A stretch of 64,000 nucleotides of DNA from Atriophallophorus winterbourni (GCA_013407085.1 JACCGJ010014164.1:1-64000), one strand, 5' to 3'; counted from the stretch's first letter, positions 25,060 through 37,837 are shown. Program-made: numbers and translations. The notes: generated by a model not told the origin, from the sequence alone.

Positions 25060-28000
25060 CAAACTTTGAAAAAAAGTGGGGGCCTAAATGAAGCATGGAA
25101 AAGTGATAAAAATTACATAATATATTATATAGTAATGTATAATAGGGAAAGAAATTCTTGTGTTCACGAAAATTAAGTGTGGTAGGCAGATTTTATCTCC
25201 TCTGGCGAGTTGTGAGCAAAATAGTGTGAACCCTAACTTCGTGGGTGTAAAAATTTGCTACATAATTAAAAAAAATTATTTTGAAAAAATCTGAAATTTT
25301 GAGTTTGATGCGGTAAAACCCCATCTGGCAAAGTAAGTTTTGCCAGGCTAAACTTGAAAAAAAATGTTGTGATGGAAGACGCTTACGTACTTAAAAAAGT
25401 GAGTTTGACCGGGCAAAATGGGGTATTTTTTGTGTATTTCTTACACACTATTTCTTTCATAAATTTGGGAGTTTTGAACCCAAATTCGAGTCTTTCAAAC
25501 CTTTCTTTTTTTCTTTCTGGGCTTCCTGTTCTGAACAGGGGAGCCGAATATTTTGTATTTCAAATCTTGCAAAAAGGGGAGGCCTAAATGGTGCACGAAA
25601 AAGTGATAAAAAATACATACTAAATATATATAGTAATATATGATTGGGAAAAGAATCCTTTTTAACGAAAATACAGTGTGGTGAGGAGAGTTCATCTCTT
25701 CTGGCAAGTTGTGAGCAAAATAGTTTGAACCCCAACTTTGGGGGTGTAAAAATTTGCTACAAAATTGAAAAAAATTATTTTTAGTAAATCTGAAATTTCG
25801 AGTTTGATGCGGTAAAATCCCCTCTCCCAAAGTAGGTTCTGCCTGGCTAAACTTGAAATAGGAATGTTGTAAGGGGGGAACCTTACGTACTTAAAAAAGT
25901 GAGTTTGACCGGGCAAAATGGGGTATTTTTTGTGTATTTTTAACACACTATTTTTTATTAAATTTGAGAGTTTCAACCCCAAATTCGAGTCTTTCAATTA
26001 TTTTCTTTTTTTTCTGGGCCTCCTGTTTTGAACAGTGGAGCCGAATATTTTGTATTTCAAACTTTGAAAAAAAGTGGGGGCCTAAATGAAGCATGAAAAA
26101 ATGATAAAAATTACATAATATATTACATAGTAATGTATAATAGGGAAAGAAATTCTTGTGTTCACGAAAATTAAGTGTGGTAGGCAGATTTTATCTCCTC
26201 TGGCGAGTTGTGAGCAAAATAGTGTGAACCCTAACTTCGTGGGTGTAAAAATTTGCTACATAATTAAAAAAAATTATTTTGAAAAAATCTGAAATTTTGA
26301 GTTTGATGCGGTAAAACCCCATCTTGCAAAGTAAGTTTTGCCAGGCTAAACTTGAAAAAAAATGTTGTGATGGAAGACGCTTACGTACTTAAAAAAGTGA
26401 GTTTGACCGGGCAAAATGGGGTATTTTTTGTGTATTTCTTACACACTATTTCTTTCATAAATTTGGGAGTTTCGAACCCAAATTCGAGTCTTTCAAACCT
26501 TTCTTTTTTTCTTTCTGGGCTTCCTGTTCTGAACAGGGGAGCCGAATATTTTGTATTTTAAACCTTGCAAAAAAAGAGAGGGTCCTAAATGGTGCACGGA
26601 AAAGTGATAAAAAAATACATACTATATTATATAGTCATATATAATAGGGAAAAAATCTTGTGTTCACGAAGATTCAGTTTAGTGTGGAGATTCCATCTCC
26701 CCTGGCGAGCTGTTAGCAAAATAGTTTGAACCCTAACTTTAGGGGTGTAAAAATTTGCTACAAAACTGAAAAAATTATTTTGAAAAAATATGAAATTTTG
26801 AGTTCGATGCCGTTAAACGCTCCTTCCGAAGTGGGTTTCGCATGGCTTAACTTGAAAAAAATGTAGTAAGGGGGGACCCTTAAGTACTTAAAAAAAGTGA
26901 GTTTGACCAGGCAAAATGGGGTATTTTTGTGTATTTTTAACACACTATTTTTTATTAAATTTGAGAGTTTCAACCTCAAAATCGAGTGTTTCAATTCTCT
27001 TATTTGTTCTTTCTGGGCCTCCTACTTTGAACAGGGGAGCCGAATATTTTGTATTTCAAATCTTGCAAAAAAGGGGAGGCCTAAATGGTGCACGAAAAAG
27101 TGATAAAAAATACATACTATATTATATAGTAATATATGATTGGGAAAAAATTCCTGTGTTAACGAAAATACAGTGTGGTGAGGAGATTTCATCTCTTCTG
27201 GCGAGTTGCGAGCAAAATAGTTTGAACCCCAACTTTGGGGGTGTAAAAATTTGCTACAAAATTGAAAAAAATTATTTTCAGTAAATCTGAAATTTCGAGT
27301 TTGATGCGGTAAAATCTTCTCTCCCAAAGTAGGTTCTGCCTGGCTAAACTTGAAATAGGAATGTTGTAAGGGGGGAACCTTACGTACTTAAAAAAGTGAG
27401 TTTGACCGTGCAAAATGGGGTATTTTTTGTGTATTTTCAACACACTATTTTTTTATTAAATTTGGGAGTTTCAACCCCAAATTCGAGTCTTTCACCTCTT
27501 TTCTTTTTTCTTTTTGGGTTTCACGTTTTGAACGCAGGAGCCGAATATTTTGTATTTTAAACCTTGCAAAAAAGGGCGGGCCTAAATATGGCACAAGAAG
27601 TTATAAAAATTACATACTATATCATATAGTAAATTATAATAGGGAAAAAAATCTTGTGTTCACAAAAATTCAGTGTGGTGGTAGGATTTCATTTCCTCTG
27701 GCGAGTTGTGAGCAAAATAGTTTGAAACCTAACTTTGGGGGTGTAAAAATTTGCTACTAGATTGAAAAAAATATTTTGAAAAAATCTGAAATTTTGAGTT
27801 TGATGCGGTAAAACCCCCTCTCCCAAAGTGGGTTTCGACTGGCTAAACTTGAAATAGGAATGTTGTAAGGGGGGAACCTTACGTACTCAAAAAAGTGAGT
27901 TTGAACGGGCAAAATGGGGTATTTTTGTGTATTTTTAACACAATATTTTTTTATTAAATTTGAGAGTTTCAACCTCAAAATCGAGTGTTTCATTTCTCTT

Positions 28001-30000
28001 ATTTGTTCTTTCTGGGCCTCCTACTTTGAACAGGGGAGCCGAATATTTTGTATTTCAAACCTTGCAAAAAAGGAGAGGCCTAAATGGTGCACGAAAAAGT
28101 GATAAAAAATACATACTATATTATATAGTAATATATGATTGGGAAAAGAATCCTTTTTAACGAAAATACAGTGTGGTGAGGAGAGTTCATCGCTTCTGGC
28201 AAGTTGTGAGCAAAATAGTTTGAACCCCAACTTTGGGGGTGTAAAAATTTGCTACAAAATTGAAAAAAATTATTTTCAGTAAATCTGAAATTTCGAGTTT
28301 GATGCGGTAAAATCCCCTCTCCCGAAGTAGGTTCTGCCTGGCTAAACTTGAAATAGGAATGTTGTAAGGGGGAAACCTTACGTACTTAAAAAAGTGAGTT
28401 TGACCGGGCAAAATGGGGTATTTTTTGTGTTTTTTTACACACTATTTTTTAATAAATATGGGAGTTTCAACCCCAAATTCGAGTCTTTCGATTATTTTCT
28501 TTTTTTTCTGGGCCTCCTGTTTTAAACAGTGGAGCCGAATATTTTGTATTTCAAACTTTGAAAAAAAGTTGGGTCTAAATGAAGCATGAAAAAGTAATAA
28601 AAATTACATAATATATTACATAGTAATGTATAATAGGGAAAGAAATTCTTGTGTTCACGAAAATTAAGTGTGGTAGGCAGATTTTATCTCCTCTGGCGAG
28701 TTGTGAGCAAAATAGTGTGAACCCTAACTTCGTGGGTGTAAAAATTTGCTACATAATTACAAAAAAATTATTTTGAAAAAATCTGGAATTTTGAGTTTGA
28801 TGCGGTAAAACCCCTCTTGCAAAGTGGGTTTTGCCAGGCTAAACTTGAAAAAAAATGTTGTGATGGAAGACGCTTACGTACTTAAAAAAGTGAGTTTGAC
28901 CGGGCAAAATGGGGTATTTTTTGTGTATTTCTTACACACTATTTCTTTCATAAATTTGGGAGTTTCAAACCCAAATTCGAGTCTTTCAAACCTTTCTTTT
29001 TTTCTTTCTGGGCTTCCTGTTTTGAACAGGGGAGCCGAATATTTTGTATTTTAAACCTTGCAAAAATAGAGAGGGTCCTAAATGGTGCACGGAAAAGTGA
29101 TAAAAAAAATACATACTATATTATATAGTCATATATAATAGGGAAAAAATCTTGTGTTCACGAAGATTCAGTTCGGTGTAGAGATTGCATCTCCCCTGGC
29201 GAGCTGTTAGCAAAATAGTTTGAACCCTAACTTTAGGGGTGTAAAAATTTGCTACAAAACTGAAAAAATTATTTTGAAAAAATATGAAATTTTGAGTTCG
29301 ATGCCGTTAAACGCCCCTTCCGAAGTGGGTTTCGCATGGCTTAACTTGAAAAAAATGTAGTAAGGGGGGACCATTAAGTACTTAAAAAAAGTGAGTTTGA
29401 CCGGGCAAAATAGGGTATTTTTTGTGTATTTTTAACACACTATTTTTTATTAAATTTGAGAGTTTCAACCTCAAAATCGAGTGTTTCAATTCTCTTATTT
29501 GTTCTTTATGGGCCTCCTACTTTGAACAGGGGAGCCGAATATTTTGTATTTCAAATCTTGCAAAAAAGGGGAGGCCTAAATGGTGCACGAAAAAGTGATA
29601 AAAAATACATACTATATTATATAGTAATATATGATTGGCAAAAAAATCCTGTGTTAACGAAAATACAGTGTGGTGAGGAGATTTCATCTCTTCTGGCGAG
29701 TTGTGAGCAAAATAGTTCGAACCCTAACTTTGGAGGTGTTAAAATTTGCTACAAATTGAAAAAAATTATTTTCAGTAAATCTGAAATTTCGAGTTTGATG
29801 CGGTAAAATCTTCTCTCCCAAAGTAGGTTCTGCCTGGCTAAACTTGAAATAGGAATGTTGTAAGGGGGGAACCTTACGTACTTAAAAAAGTGAGTTTGAC
29901 CGGGCAAAATGGGGTATTTTTTGTGTATTTTTAACACACTATTTTTTTATTAAATTTGGGAGTTTCAACCCCAAATTCGAGTCTTTCAATTCTTTTCTTT
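25060..30000 (-). repeat. Nested higher-order repeats of ~1.0 kb and ~2.5 kb
   Basis: The variant GCCTAAATGAAGCATG with ACATAATATATTA lies near 25,083, 26,081 and (as GTCTAAATGAAGCATG) 28,575. The variant TGTTGTGATGGAAGACGC lies near 25,365, 26,363 and 28,856. The first interval is about 997 bp (two monomers), the second about 2,495 bp (five monomers). Other five-monomer pairs are GGACCCTTAAGTACTT at 26,874 against GGACCATTAAGTACTT near 29,368, and the 'TTCTCTTATTTGTTCTTT' purine-tract variant at 26,995 and 29,490. A two-monomer expansion therefore sits inside a five-monomer duplication. Confidence 0.8.
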
Positions 30001-31937
30001 TTCCTTTCTGGGCCTACTGTTTTGAACAGGGGAGCCGAATATTTTGTATTTCTAACCTTGCAAAAAAGAGGAAGCTCAAATAGTGCACGAAAAAGTGATG
30101 AAAAATACATACTATATTATATAGTAATATATCATATTGAAAAAAATCCTGTGTTAAGGAAAATCCAGTGTGGTAGGGAGATTTCATCTCTCCTGGCGAG
30201 TTGTGAGCAAAATAGTTCGAACCCTAACTTTGGAGGTGTTAAAATATGCTACAAATTAAAAAAAAATTATTTTGAAGAAATCTGAAATTTTGAGTTTGAT
30301 GCGGTAAAATCCCCTGTCGAAAAGTGGGTTCTGCCTGGCTAAACTTGAAAAAGAAATGTTGTAAGGGGGGACCCATACAAACTTTAAAAAAAAGAGAGTT
30401 TGACCGGGTAAAATGGAGTATTTCTTGTGTATTTTTTACACACTATTCTACTGTTAAATTTGGGAGTTTCAACCCCAAATTCGAGTCTTTCAAATTCTTT
30501 TCTTTTTTCTTTCTGTGTTCTCTGTTCTGAACAGGAGAGCCGAATATTTTGTATTTCAAACCTTGCAAAAAAGGGAAAGCCTAAATGGTGCACGAAAAAA
30601 TGATAAAAAATGCATACTATATTATATAGTAATATATTATAGGGAAAAAAATCTTGTGTTCACGAAAATCCAGTGTGGTGGGGAGATTTTATCTCCTCTG
30701 GCGAGTTGTGAGCAAAATAGTTCGAACCCTAATTTTGAGGGTGTGAAAATATGCTACAAAATTGAAAGAATTATTTCAGAAAAATCTGAAATTTTGAGTT
30801 TGATGCGGTGAAACCCCCACTCCCAAAGTGGGTTCTGCCTGGATAAACTTGAAATGTGAGGAGGGACCCTTACGGACTTAAAAAAAGTGAATTTGACCGA
30901 GCAAAATAGGGTATTTTCGTGTATTTTTTAAACACTATGCTTTTAGTGAATTTGTGAGTTTTAACTCCAAATTCGAGTCTTTCAATTCTTTTATTTTTTC
31001 TTTCTGGGCATCCTGTTTCGAACAGGGGAGCCAAATATTTTGAATTTTAAACCTTGCAAAAAAAGGGGAAGCCTAAATGGTGCACGAAAAAGTAATGACA
31101 AATACATACTATATTATATAGTAATATATAATAGGGAAAAAAATCTTGTGTTCACGAAAATCTAGTGTGGTGGTAAGATTTCATCTCTTCTGGCGAGTTG
31201 TAAGCAAAATAAATTGAACCCTAACTTTGAGGGTGTGAAAATTTGCTACAAAATTTAAAAAAATTATTGTGGAAAAAGTCTGAAATTTGAGTTTGATGCG
31301 GTAAAACCCCCCCCACTCCCAAAGTTGGTTCTGCTGATAAACTTGAAATAAATGTTGTGAGAGGACCCTTAACGACTTAAAAAAAGTGATTTGATGGGGC
31401 AAATAGGGTATTTTGTGTGTGATTTTTTACACACTATTCTTTTTAATAAATTTGTGAGTTTAAACCCCAATTCGGGTCTTTCAATTCTGTTACTTTTTGC
31501 TTGTCTGGGCCTCCTGTTTTGAACAGAGGAGCCGAATATTTTGTATTTTGAACCTTGCAAAAAAGGGGGTGCCTAATTAGTGCATGAAAAAGTGATAAAA
31601 AATACATACTATATTATATAGTAATATATAATAGGGAAAAAAATCTTGTGTTCACGAAAATCTAGTGTGGTGGTAAGATTTCATCTCTTCTGGCGAGTTG
31701 TAAGCAAAATAAATTGAACCCTAACTTTGAGGGTGTGAAAATTTGCTACAAAATTTAAAAAAATTATTTTGAAGGGGTTTGAAAATTTGATACAACATTT
31801 GAAAGAAAAATTTGAAAAAAATTTGAAATTTTGAGGTTGATGCGGTAAAACCCGCTCTCCCAAAGTGGGTTTTGCCTGGCTAAACTTCAAAAAAGAATGT
31901 TGAAGGGAGGGACCCTTACGTACTTAAAAAAAGTAAG

Positions 31938-32036
31938 TTTGATCGGGCAAAATGGGTTTTTTTTGTGTGTAAAAAATTTATTAAAAAATAGTGTTTAAAA
32001 AATACACAAAAATACCCCGTTTTGCCCGGTCAAACC
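31938..32036. other. Near-palindromic head-to-head satellite junction
   Basis: At the second orientation switch, inverted satellite ending GATCGGGCAAAATGGG...TTTTTGTGTG (31,941-31,969) faces forward satellite AATACACAAAAATACCCCG...TTTTGCCCGGTCAAAC (32,001-32,036). The arms are the same part of the monomer in opposite orientation, separated by only about 30-40 bp of TAAAAAATTTATTAAAAAATAG-type sequence. The junction is thus an imperfect long inverted repeat whose arms continue into the two arrays. It contrasts with the asymmetric switch at 19,921. Confidence 0.85.
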
Positions 32037-33947
32037 CACTTTTTTATGTACGTAAGTTTCCCCCCTGACAACATTTTTTTTCAAGTTCAGGTAGGCAAAA
32101 CTCACTTTCGGAGTGGGGGTTTTACCGCATCAAACTCAAAATTTCAGATTGTTTCAACAAAATTTTTTTCAATTCTGTAGCAAATTTTTACTCCCCCAAA
32201 GTTTGGGTTCAAACTATTCTGCTCACAAATCGCCAGAGGAGATGAAATCTCCCCACCACACTGGATTTTCGTGAACACAAGATTTTGTTTCCCATATCAT
32301 ATATTACTATATAATATACTATGTATTTTTTATCACTTTTTCGTGCACCATTGAGCACCCCCTTTTTTGGGAAGTTCAAAACACAGAATATTCGGCTCCC
32401 CTGTTTAAATCAGTAGGCCCAGAAAAAAAAAATTGAAAGACTCGAATTTGGGGTTGGAACTCCCAAATTTATTAAAAAAATAGTGTGTAAAAACTCACTT
32501 TTTTAAGTACGTAAGGGTCCCCCCTCACAACATTTTTTTCAAGTTTAGTCAGGCAAAACCCACTTTGAGAGAGGAAGTTTTACCGCATTAAAAACTCAAA
32601 ATTTCAGATTTTTATTCAAAATAATTTTTTCAATTCTGTAGAAAAATTCTACATTCCCAAAGTCAGGGTTCAAACTATTTTGCTCACAACTCGCCAGAGG
32701 AGATGAAATCTCCCCACCACACTGGATTTTCGTGAACACGAGGTTTTATTTCCTATTATATATTACTATATAATAGAGTATGAATTTTTTATCACTTTTT
32801 CGTGCACCATTTAGGCATCCCCTTTTTTGCAAGGTTTACAATACAAAATATGCGGCTCCCCCGTTCAAAACAGAAGGCCTAAAAAGAAAACAAAAGCATT
32901 GAAAGACTCGAATTTGGGGTTGAAACTCCCAGATTTATCAAAAAATAGTGTGTAAAATACACAAAAATATCCCATTTTGCCCGGGCAAACTCACTTTTTA
33001 AGTACGTAAGGGTCCCCCCTACAACATTTTATTTTCAAGTTTAGCCAGGCAAACCTCACTTTGAAGAGGGGGTTTTACTGCATCAAACTCGAAATTTCAG
33101 AATTTTCGAAATAATTTTTTTAATTTCGTAACAAATTTTTACACCCCAAAATTTGGGGTTCAAACTATTTTGCTCACAACTCGCCAGAGGAGATGAAATC
33201 TTCCCACCACACTGGATTTTCGTGAACACAAGATATTTTTTCCCTATTATATATTACTTTATGATATAGTATGTATTTTTTATCACTTTTTCGTGCACCA
33301 TTCAGTCTGTTCCTTTTTTGCAAAGTTCAAAATACAAAATATTTAGCTCCCATGTTCAAAACAGGAGGCCCAGAAAGAAAAAAGAAAAGAATTGAAAGAC
33401 TCAAATTTGTGGTTGAAACTTCCAAATTTACTAAAAAAATAATGTGTAAGAAAATACACAAAAAATACCCTATTTTGCCCGGTCAAACTCACTTTTTTCA
33501 AGTACGTAATGGTTCCTCCTTACAATTTTTTCAAGTTTAGCCAGGCGAAACCCACTTTGGGAGAGGGGGTTTTACCGCATCAAACTCGAAATTTCAGAAT
33601 TTTCGAAATAATTTTTTTCAATTTCGTAACAAATTTTTACACCCCAAAATTTGGGGTTCAAACTATTTTGCTTACAACTCGCCAGAGGAGATAAAATCTC
33701 CCCATCACGCTGGATTTTCGTGAACACGAGAATATTTATCCCTAATACTATATAATATAAAATGTATTTTTTATCAATTATTCGTGCAACATTTAGCCCC
33801 TCCCTTTTTTACAAGGTCTAAATTACAAAATATTCGGTCCTCTGTTCAGAACAGGAGGCCCAGAAAGAAGAAAAAAGAATTGAAAGACTCGAATTTGGGG
33901 TTTAAACTCCCAAATTTTTTAATGAGATAGTGTGTAAAAAAACAATA
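31970..33947 (+). repeat. ~495-bp satellite, forward block 3a
   Basis: Four forward units with GTGAACAC landmarks near 32,270, 32,735, 33,224 and 33,719. One unit is shortened near 32,490, where the segment from the TACAC arm through CCATTTTGCCCGGTC is missing ('GTGTAAAAACTCACTTTTTT'). The block ends at the TA target of the DNA transposon. No gene. Confidence 0.95.
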
Positions 33948-34070
33948 CACTAAAATCTCATTACTATGCCACCCTTTGGTACCGAGCAAGAGTGGCATAT
34001 TAGCGAGAGTGGCACAGTAACGATGTTTTGTAAAAACGGCTTTGTTTTCTCAAGTCCATCATTTATATGT

Positions 34071-34709
34071 TCAATCGATCAGTCCAAAGCTCTCAGAAAT
34101 AGTCGGCTGACGCATCTTCTTTCGTCGGATGTCGTTCATCGTGTTGTCTAGCTGATCACACGCTTGCATCAGTCTCGTCCAGGTTGAAGAATTTATCTGC
34201 AGATAACTGCCTGTGTAAGGGCCGGAGAACCTGCAGCTGCCAATCAATAAGGGATTGGGAATCCACCGCTCCAGCTTCGCTCTGCACTGTCTTGAACGTG
34301 ACGCCATTGCGCTTCTTGAAGCAGTCTAACCAACCGTCGCTCGCCATGAAGTCTGGGATGTACATCAGCTCGGCCTGTTTTATCGCCTTCTCCTTGGTCA
34401 GATCGCCGCTGACAGGCAGATTCAGTCCTCTTGCTTGCTTCAGCCACATCAGCGCTCCTTCCTCGAACTTCGGGTCGTAAGGCTGCGTCAGCTTTATGCG
34501 CTTCGATGGAACTCCAGCTTTGATTGCAGCTTCAATTGCATCCTTCTTGCTAAGAATGCCATTCACGGTGGTTCTCTTAACTTCGACGCCTATTTCTTGC
34601 TAACCCACCTCGCCAACTTGAGCTCATTCGGCTTATTCTTCGCAGCATCGATGATCTCGAACTTCTCCTTCAGCGTAAAGTCGGTTTGCTTGCGTTTCTG
34701 AGCTGACAT
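34071..34709 (-). pseudogene. pogo/Tigger-type transposase with CENP-B-like HTH domain, broken
   Basis: From an ATG at 34,709 the frame reads MSAQKRKQTDFTLKEKFEII, the start of a CENP-B/Psq N-terminal helix-turn-helix. A stop plus frameshift follows near 34,600. The next frame resumes VKRTTVNGILSKKDAIEAAI and runs through a second DNA-binding (CENP-B/Tc5-like) domain with WLKQAR, SDGWLDCFKKRNGV and LSADKFFNLDET. That last string is the position of the first catalytic Asp of the DDE core. Immediately after it the frame ends, and a third frame supplies only a C-terminal tail (MNDIRRKKMRQPTISESF). The DDE core between the first Asp and the tail is deleted, so the protein cannot catalyse transposition. 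The DNA-binding part could bind DNA only if the frameshift were absent in other copies. Confidence 0.85.
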
Positions 34710-35014
34710 TATGGGCTGAATAGTTTAAAAAATAACGATGTCATTGTTGTGAGTGTCTGTTAGTGCGCGCGCTTTCGTAGGTCTATCTATCGATACTCAA
34801 AGCAAGAGTAGGAAAAAGGCTTGCCGTTGTGCATGAAATGATTGGCTTGTTGTAGCTGGCGTCAGGGAGAAACATCGCGCGTTTGACCTCAAAACAAACT
34901 GACGATATGCGTGAAATGCGCAAAAACGCACTTTTAAATAGTCACAAAATAGTGGCATAGTAGCGAGAGTAGGGAGTGGCATAGTTAATTTATTTTGTAT
35001 TGAACTTTGTCGGG
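34710..35014. other. Non-coding part of the DNA transposon
   Basis: About 300 bp between the transposase start and the right subterminal repeat. It contains a CGCGCGC-containing stretch, CTATCTATCGATA, and an extra partial copy of the GGCATAGTAGCGAGAG motif (about 34,953-34,990). I see no second gene. The promoter of the transposase would lie here, but no clear element is visible. Confidence 0.5.
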
Positions 35015-35083
35015 ACCGAGCAAAAGTAGCATAGTAGCGAGAGTGGCATAGTAACGAGGTGGTATAGTACCGAGATTTGAGTG

Positions 35084-37837
35084 TACTCCATTTTGCCCGT
35101 TGGAACTCACTTTTTTTTAAGTACGTAAGTGTCCCCAATTTCAACATTTTTTTCGAGTTAAGCCAGGCTAAACTCACTTCCGGAGAAGGGGTTTTACCGC
35201 ATCAAACTCAAAATTTCAGATTTTTTCAAAATAATTTTTGTTAATTTTGTAGCAAATTTTTACACCCCTAAAGTTAGGGTTCAAACTATTTTGCTCACAA
35301 CTCGCCAGAGGAGATAAAATCCCACCACCACAATGGATTCTCGTGAACAGAAAATGTTTTTCCCTATTATATATTACAATATAATGAAGTATGTATTTTT
35401 TATCACTTTTTCGTGCACCATTTAGGCCTTCCCACTTTTTGCAAGGTTTAAAAAACAGAATATTCGGCTCCCCTGTTTAAAACAGGAGGCCCAGAATGAA
35501 AGAAAAGAATTGAAAGACTTGTATTTGGGGTTGAAACTCCCAATTTTCTTAAAAAAATAGTGTCTAAAAATACACAAAAAATACCCCATTTTGCCCGGTC
35601 AAACTCTTTTTTTTCACGTACGTGAGGGTCCCCTCTTACAACATTTTTTTTCAAGTTAAGCCTGGCAAAACCAAGTTAGGGAGGGAAGGGTTTACCGCAT
35701 CAAACTGAGAATTTCAGATTTTCTCGAAATAATTTTTTTAATTTTGTAGCAAATTTTTACACCCCCAAAGTTAGGGTTCAAAATATTTGCTTACAACTCG
35801 CCAGAGATGATTAAATCTACATACCACACTGGATTTTCGTGAACACAAGATTTGTTTCCCTAATATATATTACTAAATAATATAGTATGTATTTTTCATC
35901 ACTTTTTCGTGCACTATTTAGGCCCACCCTTCTTTGCAAGGTTTGAAATACAAAATATTCGGCTCCCCTGTGCAAAACAGGAGGCCCGAAAAGAAAAAAA
36001 GGAAAGAATTGAAAGACTTCAATTTCGGGTTGAAACTCCCAAATTTATTAAAAAATAGTGTGTGAAAAATACACAAAAATACCCCATTTTGCCCGGTCAA
36101 ACTCACTTTTTTAATGTACGTAAGAGTCCCCCCTTACAACATTTTTTTTCAAGTTTAGCCAGGCAAAACCCACTGTGGAGAAGTGGTTTTACCGCTTCAA
36201 ACTCAAAATTTTAGATTTTTTCGAAATAATGTTTTTAATTATGTAACAAATTTTTACACCCTCAAAGTTGGGGTTCAAACTATTTTGCACACAACTCGCC
36301 ATAGAACATGACATCTCACCACCACACTGGATTTTCGTGAACACAAGATTTGTTTCCCTATTTTATATTACTATATAATAAAGTATGTATTTTTTATCAC
36401 GTTTTCGTGCACCATTTGGGCCCACCCTCTTTTTTGCACGGTTAAAAATACACCAAGAGAGAAAAAAAGAAAAGAATTGAAAGACTCGAATTTGGGGTTG
36501 AAAGTTCCAAATTTAATAAAAAATAGTGTAAAAAAATAGACAAAAATACCCCATTTTGCCCGGTCAATCTCACTTCTTTCAAGTTCGTAAGGGTCCCCTC
36601 TTACAACATTTTTTTTCATGTTTAGCTTGGCAAAACCCACTCCGGAAGAGGGGGTTTTACCGCATCAAACTCTAAATTTCAGATTTTTTCAAAATAATTT
36701 TTTTCAATTTTGTAGAAAATCTGTACACCTCTGAAGATAGGGTCAAAACTATTTTGCTCAGAACTCGCCAGAGAAGATGAAATCTCCCCACCACACTGGA
36801 TTTTCGTGAACACAAGATTTTGTTTCCCTAATATATATTACAATATAATAAAGTATGTATTTTGTATCACATTTTCGTGCACCATTTTGGCCCCCCCACT
36901 TTTTTGCAAGGTTTAAAATACAGAATATTCGGCTCCCCTGTTCGAAACAGGAGGCCCAGAAAGAAGAAAAGAATTGATAGACTTGTATTTGGGGTTGAAA
37001 CTCCCAAATTTATTAAAAAGAAAATAGTGTCTAAAAATACACCAAAAATACCTATTTTGCTCGGTCAAACTCACTTTTTTGAGTACGTAAGAATCCCTCT
37101 CACAACATTTTTTTTCAACTTTAGCCTGGCAAAACCCACTTTAGAGAGGGGGTTTTACCGCATCAAACTCAGAATTTCAGATTTATTCAAAATAATTTTT
37201 TTTCAATTTTGTAGCAAATTTTCACACCACCAGAAAATCCGGTTCAAACTATTTTGCTCACAACTTGCTAGAGATGATGAAATCTCTCCACCACACTGTA
37301 TTTTCGTGAACACAATTTTTTTCCCTAATATATATTACTATATAATATAGTATGTATTTTTCATCACTTTTTCGTGCACCATTTAGGCCCCATCTTTTTT
37401 GCAAGGTTCAAAATACAAAATATTCGGCTCCCCTGTTCGAAACAGGAGGCCCAGAATGAAAAACAAAAGAATTGAAAGACTCGAATTTGGGGTTGAAACT
37501 CCCAAATCTATTAAAAAAATAGTGTGTGAAAAATACACAAAAAATACCCCATTTTGCCAGGGCAAACTCACATTTTACAAGTACGTAAGGGTCCCCCCTC
37601 ACATCATTTTTTTCAAGTTTAGCTAGGCAAAACCCACTTTGGGAGAGGCGGTTTTACCGCATCAAACTCAAAATTTCAGATTTTTTCACAATAATATTTT
37701 TCATTTTTGTAGCAAATTTTTACACCCCAAAAGTAGGGGTTTAAACTATTTTGCTCACAACCAGTCAGAGGAGATGAAATCTCCCCCCCCACACTGGATT
37801 TTCGTGAACACAAGATTTTTTTCCTATTATATATTGT
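35084..37837 (+). repeat. ~495-bp satellite, forward block 3b
   Basis: Six forward units with GTGAACA landmarks near 35,341, 35,840, 36,335, 36,808, 37,306 and 37,803. The unit at 36,430-36,470 lacks about 45 bp covering AATATTCGGCTCC...AACAGGAGG ('AAAATACACCAAGAGAG'), the same kind of deletion seen near 43,570, 45,035, 47,975 and 51,415. The block is cut by the LINE within the AT palindrome CTATTATATATT. No gene. Confidence 0.95.

Larger units (their letters stand above)
19921..31969 (-). repeat. ~495-bp satellite array, inverted block
   Basis: The same satellite in reverse complement. The landmark CTTGTGTTCACGAAAAT occurs about every 497 bp: near 20,170, 20,670, 21,167, 21,668, 22,170, 22,668, 23,162, 23,662 and on to 31,643, about 24 units. 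Units here show more higher-order structure than the first forward block. At about 31,773-31,825 one unit carries an extra degenerate internal duplication of its 'GGTGTGAAAATTTGCTACAAAATTT' region. I see no gene in this stretch. Confidence 0.96.
33948..35083 (-). mobile_element. pogo/Tigger-like DNA transposon, internally deleted
   Basis: A 1,136-bp element flanked by TA on both sides (33,946-33,947 and 35,084-35,085), the target duplication of the Tc1/mariner-pogo superfamily. The ends are imperfect inverted repeats: the left starts CACTAAAATCTCATTACTAT and the right, complemented, starts CACTCAAATCTCGGTACTAT, with 22 of the first 26 positions equal. Just inside each end lies a 45-bp segment in direct orientation (33,981-34,025 and 35,015-35,059; ACCGAGCAA...AGCGAGAGTGGCA...TAACGA). 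The interior holds a broken transposase gene on the minus strand. The satellite phase is nearly continuous across the insertion, apart from a few missing bases at the left. Confidence 0.88.

Noticed and set aside
34797..35177. 126-codon open frame at the right end of the DNA transposon
   Set aside because: It crosses the transposon end into satellite, overlaps the terminal repeats and has no recognisable domain.
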